Source: Candidatus Binataceae bacterium (lineage in GTDB: Bacteria; Desulfobacterota; Binatia; Binatales; Binataceae). From it: a stretch of 38,507 bases of DNA. The notes beneath the pieces are model-generated. The model saw only the letters and a list, made by a program, of their open reading frames with translations, did not search any database and had not been told where the DNA came from. Location of the stretch: assembly GCA_035508495.1 (NCBI GenBank), contig DATJMX010000047.1, positions 1 to 38,507 on the forward strand, read 5' to 3'. Numbering within the stretch: the stretch's first letter is position 1; each line of letters begins with the position of its first letter. The position numbers were made by a program, and so were the translations under genes. Shown piece after piece: positions 32,275-38,507 of this stretch.

Positions 32275-32804
32275 AAGGCTCGCGGGTCGCCAAGCGCTAT
32301 GCTCGCGCGCTGCTCGAACTCGCAGAGCGGAGCCAGGTCGAGAAATGGGGCGAGGAGCTCGATCAGCTTGCCGCGATCGTTTCGGATCCTCAACTGCTGG
32401 TTAAGCTCACGTCGCCCGAGCTTTCCCACACGGCGCGGCAAGAGGCGATGGGCAAGATCGCCGAGCGGCTCGAACTCGGCTTCCCGCTGCGATCGTTCGC
32501 CGTCGTCGTCGCGCGTCACGGCCGAATCGCGGAGGTGCCAGCGATTGCCGAGGCGTATCGCGATCTGGTCGATCAACTGCTCGGCCGCGCGCGGGCGACG
32601 ATTACATTCGCGGTGCAGCCTACCGACTCGGACGTCGCGCGGGTCGTCGCGGGGCTTGAAGGAATCGCGAAGAAAAAAATTATTCCAACCACGATGGTTG
32701 ATCCGGCGCTGCTGGGCGGCGTCGTGGCAGAATTTGGCGGCAAGATTTATGACGGCAGCCTGGCTACCAGGCTGGCGGAGGCACAGCGCCGGATGGCGGG
32801 TTGA
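32271..32804 (+). CDS. atpH: ATP synthase F1 subunit delta
   Basis: A 177-residue delta (OSCP-like) subunit joining the peripheral stalk to the top of F1. Family marks are VAKRYARALLELAERSQVEKWGEEL at the N-terminus (six-helix bundle to ~105) and the C-terminal VDPALLGGVVAEFGGKIYDGSLATRLAEAQRRM. The start overlaps atpF by 4 bp, so translation is coupled. Confidence 0.95.
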   Translation: MKGSRVAKRYARALLELAERSQVEKWGEELDQLAAIVSDPQLLVKLTSPELSHTARQEAMGKIAERLELGFPLRSFAVVVARHGRIAEVPAIAEAYRDLVDQLLGRARATITFAVQPTDSDVARVVAGLEGIAKKKIIPTTMVDPALLGGVVAEFGGKIYDGSLATRLAEAQRRMAG

Positions 32805-32825
32805 TCCGGCCCTTGAACTACATCT

Positions 32826-34364
32826 ATGGCAGAGATTCGACCATCTGAAATCAGCGAAATCCTGAAGAACGAGATTAAGGGTTTCGAAGGCAGTATCGCC
32901 GTGCGCGAGACCGGCCGCGTGCTGTCATGCGGCGACGGTATCGCGCGCATTTACGGCTTACAGAACGCGGCCTCGGGCGAGCTACTCGAGTTTCCGCACG
33001 GCGTCTTCGGGATGGTGTTGAACCTCGAAGAAGACAATGTTGGGGCCGCGCTGTTCGGCGATCCGCAGGCAATTGCGGAAGGCGATGAAGTGAAGCGCAC
33101 CGGCAGAATCGCCGAGGTTCCCGTCGGCGAAGGTCTGCTGGGCCGTGTCGTCAACGCGCTCGGTCAGCCGATCGACGAGAAAGGGCCGATCAAGGCGGCA
33201 GAGACGCGCCGAATCGAGATCAAGGCGCCCGGTATCATCAAGCGCCAGCCCGTCAAAGAACCGCTGCAGACCGGGATCAAAGCTATCGACTCGATGCTGC
33301 AAATCGGCCGCGGCCAGCGCGAGCTTATCATCGGCGATCGCCAGACCGGTAAGACCGCGATCGCGATCGACACCATCATTAATCAGAAGGGCCAGAACGT
33401 TCACTGCTTCTACGTCGCGATTGGCCAGAAGCGCTCGACGATCGCACAGGTCGTCGAACGCTTGAGCCGCTTCGGCGCGATGGAGTACACGACGATCATC
33501 TCCGCGACCGCCTCCGAAGCGGCGCCGCTGCAGTTCATCGCGCCCTACACGGGCTGCACGATGGGCGAGTACTTTCGCGATACCGGCCGCCATGCCCTTC
33601 TGATTTACGATGATCTCAGCAAGCATGCACAGGCGTATCGCCAGCTCTCGCTCTTGCTGCGCCGTCCTCCGGGCCGCGAGGCGTATCCCGGCGACGTTTT
33701 CTATCTGCATTCGCGGCTGCTGGAGCGCGCAGCCAAGATGAGCGCTGAGATGGGTGGCGGCTCGCTCACCGCGCTGCCGATTATCGAAACGCAGGAAGGC
33801 GACGTTTCGGCATATATCCCGACCAACGTCATCTCGATCACGGACGGTCAGATCGTTCTCGACAAGGACCTCTTCAACTCGAACGTTCGACCCGCGGTGA
33901 ACGTCGGCCTCTCGGTTTCGCGGGTTGGATTTTCCGCCGCCGTGAAAGCGATGAAGCAGGTCGGCGGCACGCTCAAGCTCGATCTCGCGCAATATCGCGA
34001 GATGGCGGCGTTCGCACAGTTCGGCTCCGATCTCGATCCCGCCTCGCAACGTCTCCTGAATCGCGGCGCGCGGCTAACCGAGATGCTCAAGCAGGCGCAA
34101 TATTCGCCGCTGCCGGTCGAGAAGGAAGTGCTCCTGATATACGCCGGCAACGAGGGTTTCTTCGACAAGCTCGAGGTCCCGCAGATTCGGCCGTTCGAAG
34201 ATGCGATGTTCGGGTACTTCGAGTCGACCGCGCCCGAGGTGCTCGCCACGATTCGCGACAAGCGCGAGCTGAGCGACGAAGTGCGCGCCAAGATGAAGTC
34301 CGGGCTCGAGGAATGCGAGAAGCGCTTCCTCGCGGATCAGAAGGGGAGCCAGGCTGCGGCGTAA
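32826..34364 (+). CDS. atpA: ATP synthase F1 subunit alpha
   Basis: A 512-residue alpha subunit of the F1 hexamer carrying the regulatory nucleotide sites. The P-loop GDRQTGKT is at residues 170-177. The arginine-finger region is intact ([43 protein letters not shown]). The N-terminal beta barrel begins [17 protein letters not shown]. Length is normal; no upstream ribosome site stands out. It lies 21 bp downstream of atpH. Confidence 0.97.
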   Translation: MAEIRPSEISEILKNEIKGFEGSIAVRETGRVLSCGDGIARIYGLQNAASGELLEFPHGVFGMVLNLEEDNVGAALFGDPQAIAEGDEVKRTGRIAEVPVGEGLLGRVVNALGQPIDEKGPIKAAETRRIEIKAPGIIKRQPVKEPLQTGIKAIDSMLQIGRGQRELIIGDRQTGKTAIAIDTIINQKGQNVHCFYVAIGQKRSTIAQVVERLSRFGAMEYTTIISATASEAAPLQFIAPYTGCTMGEYFRDTGRHALLIYDDLSKHAQAYRQLSLLLRRPPGREAYPGDVFYLHSRLLERAAKMSAEMGGGSLTALPIIETQEGDVSAYIPTNVISITDGQIVLDKDLFNSNVRPAVNVGLSVSRVGFSAAVKAMKQVGGTLKLDLAQYREMAAFAQFGSDLDPASQRLLNRGARLTEMLKQAQYSPLPVEKEVLLIYAGNEGFFDKLEVPQIRPFEDAMFGYFESTAPEVLATIRDKRELSDEVRAKMKSGLEECEKRFLADQKGSQAAA

Positions 34365-34379
34365 CGCGCAGATTCGAAA

Positions 34380-36742
<2,363 letters not shown>

Positions 36743-36753
36743 CGGGAGTATCG

Positions 36754-37176
36754 ATGGCGGAGACCTTTCAGCTCAAGCTGGTCACGCCGACGGGCGTCGT
36801 CTACGATGGCGCCGTTGTCGAAGTAACAGCGACCGGCCCCCTGGGCCAGTTCGGCGTGTTGGCGAACCACATCAACTTCATCACGTCGCTCGTTCCCGGC
36901 ATCCTCGACGTATCGGAGCCCGACGGCGCCCACGAATACTGGGTAGTATCGGGCGGCCTCGCCGAAGTCCGCGATGGCGTGATGACGGTGCTGGCCGATA
37001 CTGCGGAACCGACAGCCAAGGTGAGCGAATCCGAAGCCAAGCGCGAAGAACAACTAGCCGACGCGAAGGTCTCAACCATGAGCACCTACGACGCCGACTA
37101 CCCCCAAGCCAAGCACGACCTCGATTTAGCCCGCGCCAAAGTAGAAGCCGCCAACCTCCAACAATCGCGGCATTAA
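36754..37176 (+). CDS. atpC: ATP synthase F1 subunit epsilon
   Basis: A 140-residue epsilon subunit. The N-terminal beta sandwich (FQLKLVTPTGVVYDGAVVEVTATGPLGQFGVLANHINFITSLVPG) is typical. The C-terminal helices (residues ~88-135), which inhibit F1 in the extended state, are present. Start ATG 36754 (GGGAG upstream). It closes the operon; no clear intrinsic terminator follows. Subunits a and c (atpB, atpE) and atpI are absent from the window and must be encoded elsewhere. Confidence 0.93.
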   Translation: MAETFQLKLVTPTGVVYDGAVVEVTATGPLGQFGVLANHINFITSLVPGILDVSEPDGAHEYWVVSGGLAEVRDGVMTVLADTAEPTAKVSESEAKREEQLADAKVSTMSTYDADYPQAKHDLDLARAKVEAANLQQSRH

Positions 37177-37583
37177 GCGGGCTCCAAGTAGCGGCCACGG
37201 CCGGACGGAATATGGTGGGGCGGGCGTCCCTGCCCGCCATTAATTTGGCGCGCCGCGCGCCTTCCATCTCCGTGGGGCCAGTCTCCCGTGCCTTTCGTTG
37301 TCGTGTGACCACTGGTGAATCTGCCGTTACCGTCAGCCACGAGCTGCATTGACCCTGCATATACAACTATCATCGGTTCTCCTACGGCGGCCGGAAATTC
37401 TGCTCCAGTCAGGCTGCATTCGATAGTTCCGCGCAAGGTCGCAGCACTTGATGCGGCGGCCCGCGCAGGGGCAGCGTCCTTTATCAAGAGAAGCGCCGAC
37501 GCCAATGCGACAGCAAAGCGAAGCTGCCCGTGTGTCGATCCGTCCCCGCACGCTGAGGTTCTCGCAGGAAGAGAGACAAACAT
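37173..37583 (-). pseudogene. Truncated secreted protein related to the 3395-3856 gene
   Basis: ATG 37583 has an excellent ribosome site (GGGAGG, 5 nt). A signal peptide (LRFAVALASALLLI, ending near ARA-AAS) is followed by strands with the motif QLVADGNGRFTSGHTT, matching the ADGxGxxSGH pattern of the secreted protein at 3395. After about residue 100 the frame turns into low-complexity Gly/Arg/His sequence across a GC-rich inverted repeat (GGCGGGC...GCCCGCC, near 37218-37241), and the expected second half is missing. I read it as a gene truncated at its 3' end; the frame overlaps the atpC end by 4 bp. Confidence 0.5.
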
Positions 37584-37596
37584 ATAGACCTCCCTT

Positions 37597-38088
37597 TCAC
37601 TGATTGGCGTTCTTCGTAGCTGCGGTGCTCAATACGATCCGATTGTGGCTCTCGAACAGAGGTGCGAAGGCTTCAACGTACGAGGGCGCCCCAGACGTGA
37701 TCTGGCAGGTGACGTCGGTGCGCGAACATCTGAAATCCAGCCAGTATTCCTCCGGGCCGGGTCCTTCGCCCGGCCGCGCTTTGCACTGCACGAATTGACC
37801 GTCCTGAACACAGAGGATCCGCTCGCTAACGATGTCGGCTCCTGCGTTGCCGCGGTCCTCTACGAATTCGCAGGTACTCGAAGAGTTTTCTTTGCCGAGC
37901 AGATTCTGACAGTGAGCGAAAACGCCAGCGATCGGATCAGAGCCGGAGGCTTCTCTCACGGCAGGCGCTTGACTTTGTGTCGAACAGCCCGCCAGGACGA
38001 GAACTAAGCTGGAAGCTACAAATTGACGATAACGCCGTGTGAACCTCGTTAGCTTTGCCACTGGGTCACCGCCGAACCCCAGCAACAT
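37597..38088 (-). CDS. Lipoprotein of unknown function
   Basis: A 163-residue protein with a signal peptide (FVASSLVLVLAGC) and lipobox LAGC (Cys35). The mature part has six further cysteines (AHCQN, TCEF, LCVQ, QCKA, RCSR, TCQI), suggesting three disulfides in the periplasm. The N-terminus before the signal is unusually long; an in-frame GTG at 38061 would shorten it by nine residues. No family is recognised. The truncated gene at 37583 lies 13 bp downstream on the same strand. Confidence 0.7.
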   Translation of the reverse strand: MLLGFGGDPVAKLTRFTRRYRQFVASSLVLVLAGCSTQSQAPAVREASGSDPIAGVFAHCQNLLGKENSSSTCEFVEDRGNAGADIVSERILCVQDGQFVQCKARPGEGPGPEEYWLDFRCSRTDVTCQITSGAPSYVEAFAPLFESHNRIVLSTAATKNANQ

Positions 38089-38184
38089 AGCGCATGTGAC
38101 GGTCTCCGTCCCAAGGAGACGCTGCTCTTATCAGTTAGTCACGCGAGCGAGGTGCAGAATCGCGCTCCACAAAACTCCGCCTCG

Positions 38185-38216
38185 CAAACTCCTCCCCTGG
38201 CCGGGCAAGGGAGAGG
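38185..38216. repeat. CCCTC/GAGGG palindromic element, copy 4 (degenerate)
   Basis: CTCCTCCCCTGGCC with GGGAGAGG downstream forms a short imperfect hairpin similar in core to copies at 8023, 12001 and 16795. It occupies the 305-bp gap before the last gene, in which I see no other feature. Confidence 0.4.
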
Positions 38217-38393
38217 TTCTGCGTCTCGCTCAAAGCGAGAACGCTTTGCGTACCGAACCCTACGGACTTATGCTGTGGAAAAGAGTCGACGGTCGCTGAA
38301 CCCGACGGTTAACTTTTCGGTGGATGCTCTCAAGATAAGGAAAGGGATTAATATCGTCGGCGGCGAGGCTCAGACCTAATCGAGCGAACGGCG

Positions 38394-38507
38394 ATGGTTA
38401 ATCACGAAAAGCGAGCGCTTGCGCGACGGCTTGTTAGCCAGCTAGCCGAGGGCGCGATCACCAACGACGATTTCGAATCTGAGTATCCTTCGGATCGAGG
38501 CGATCCC
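38394..38507 (+). CDS. Hypothetical protein, partial at right edge
   Basis: An open frame from ATG 38394 runs off the window after 38 codons (MVNHEKRALARRLVSQLAEG, then AITNDDFESEYPSDRGDP). The helix followed by ITNDDFExxYP matches a pattern I have seen in small uncharacterised bacterial proteins. Codon use fits the neighbours. The function and full length cannot be seen. Confidence 0.55.
   Translation, partial: MVNHEKRALARRLVSQLAEGAITNDDFESEYPSDRGDP

Noticed and set aside
32982..34049. 355-codon minus-strand frame opposite atpA
   Set aside because: Antisense shadow of a highly conserved gene.

Overview
The window reads as a stretch of chromosome from a GC-rich, Gram-negative, probably uncultured bacterium of the former 'deltaproteobacterial' grade. 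The closest fit I can suggest is Candidatus Binatota; this is inference from gene content, not from a marker tree. The basis is the bactofilin plus b'/b-type F1 ATP synthase operon lacking subunits a and c (an arrangement known in Deltaproteobacteria), at least three F420-type oxidoreductases (two luciferase-like, one PPOX-like), many lipoproteins and signal-peptide proteins, and GC-rich codon use throughout. No rRNA, CRISPR array, IS element or prophage is visible, but an open frame runs off the left edge into the 3' end of a tRNA gene, as integrases often do.

Layout. 1-1493 (minus): dksA-type regulator, galU and tRNA-Ala(CGC) in a row, with a 12-bp inverted repeat beyond the tRNA. 1566-3393 (plus): larC and queE, overlapping stop to start. 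3395-5272: small secreted or hypothetical proteins. 5398-5659: rpsU with promoter and strong terminator. 5675-8018: a cysteine-bearing hypothetical protein, a 600-bp gap, and a nitronate monooxygenase-like enzyme. 8134-10824: LigD (PE-LIG-POL), no Ku nearby. 10827-11973 (minus): RES/Xre toxin-antitoxin pair with a perfect 26-bp operator-like palindrome. 12182-17531: lipoproteins, two divergent luciferase-like F420 enzymes, a membrane-anchored alpha/beta hydrolase with a lost catalytic triad, a GST and a DUF202 membrane protein. 17652-19891: a two-gene operon of a HalD/BesD-like 2-oxoglutarate oxygenase and a strongly altered aspartase/fumarase-family lyase, closed by a terminator. 19913-23826: MBL-fold hydrolase, secreted protein, SDR and a PHP-like lipoprotein. 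23819-27354: LysR regulator divergent from an MFS carrier, which converges on an M20 amidohydrolase. 27457-30372 (minus): small membrane protein, miaB, PadR regulator and PPOX enzyme. 30606-37176 (plus): bactofilin, then the ATP synthase operon b'-b-delta-alpha-gamma-beta-epsilon. 37173-38507: a truncated secreted protein, a lipoprotein and the start of a further gene.

Most genes are housekeeping or general catabolic functions. The least ordinary parts are the oxygenase-lyase operon (substrate-binding residues of the lyase changed at four motifs), the alpha/beta hydrolase with Ser, Asp and His all replaced, the degenerate PHP lipoprotein, the RES/Xre operator, a ribosome-binding site displayed in a hairpin loop at the head of the ATP synthase operon, and a dispersed family of CCCTC/GAGGG palindromes between genes.
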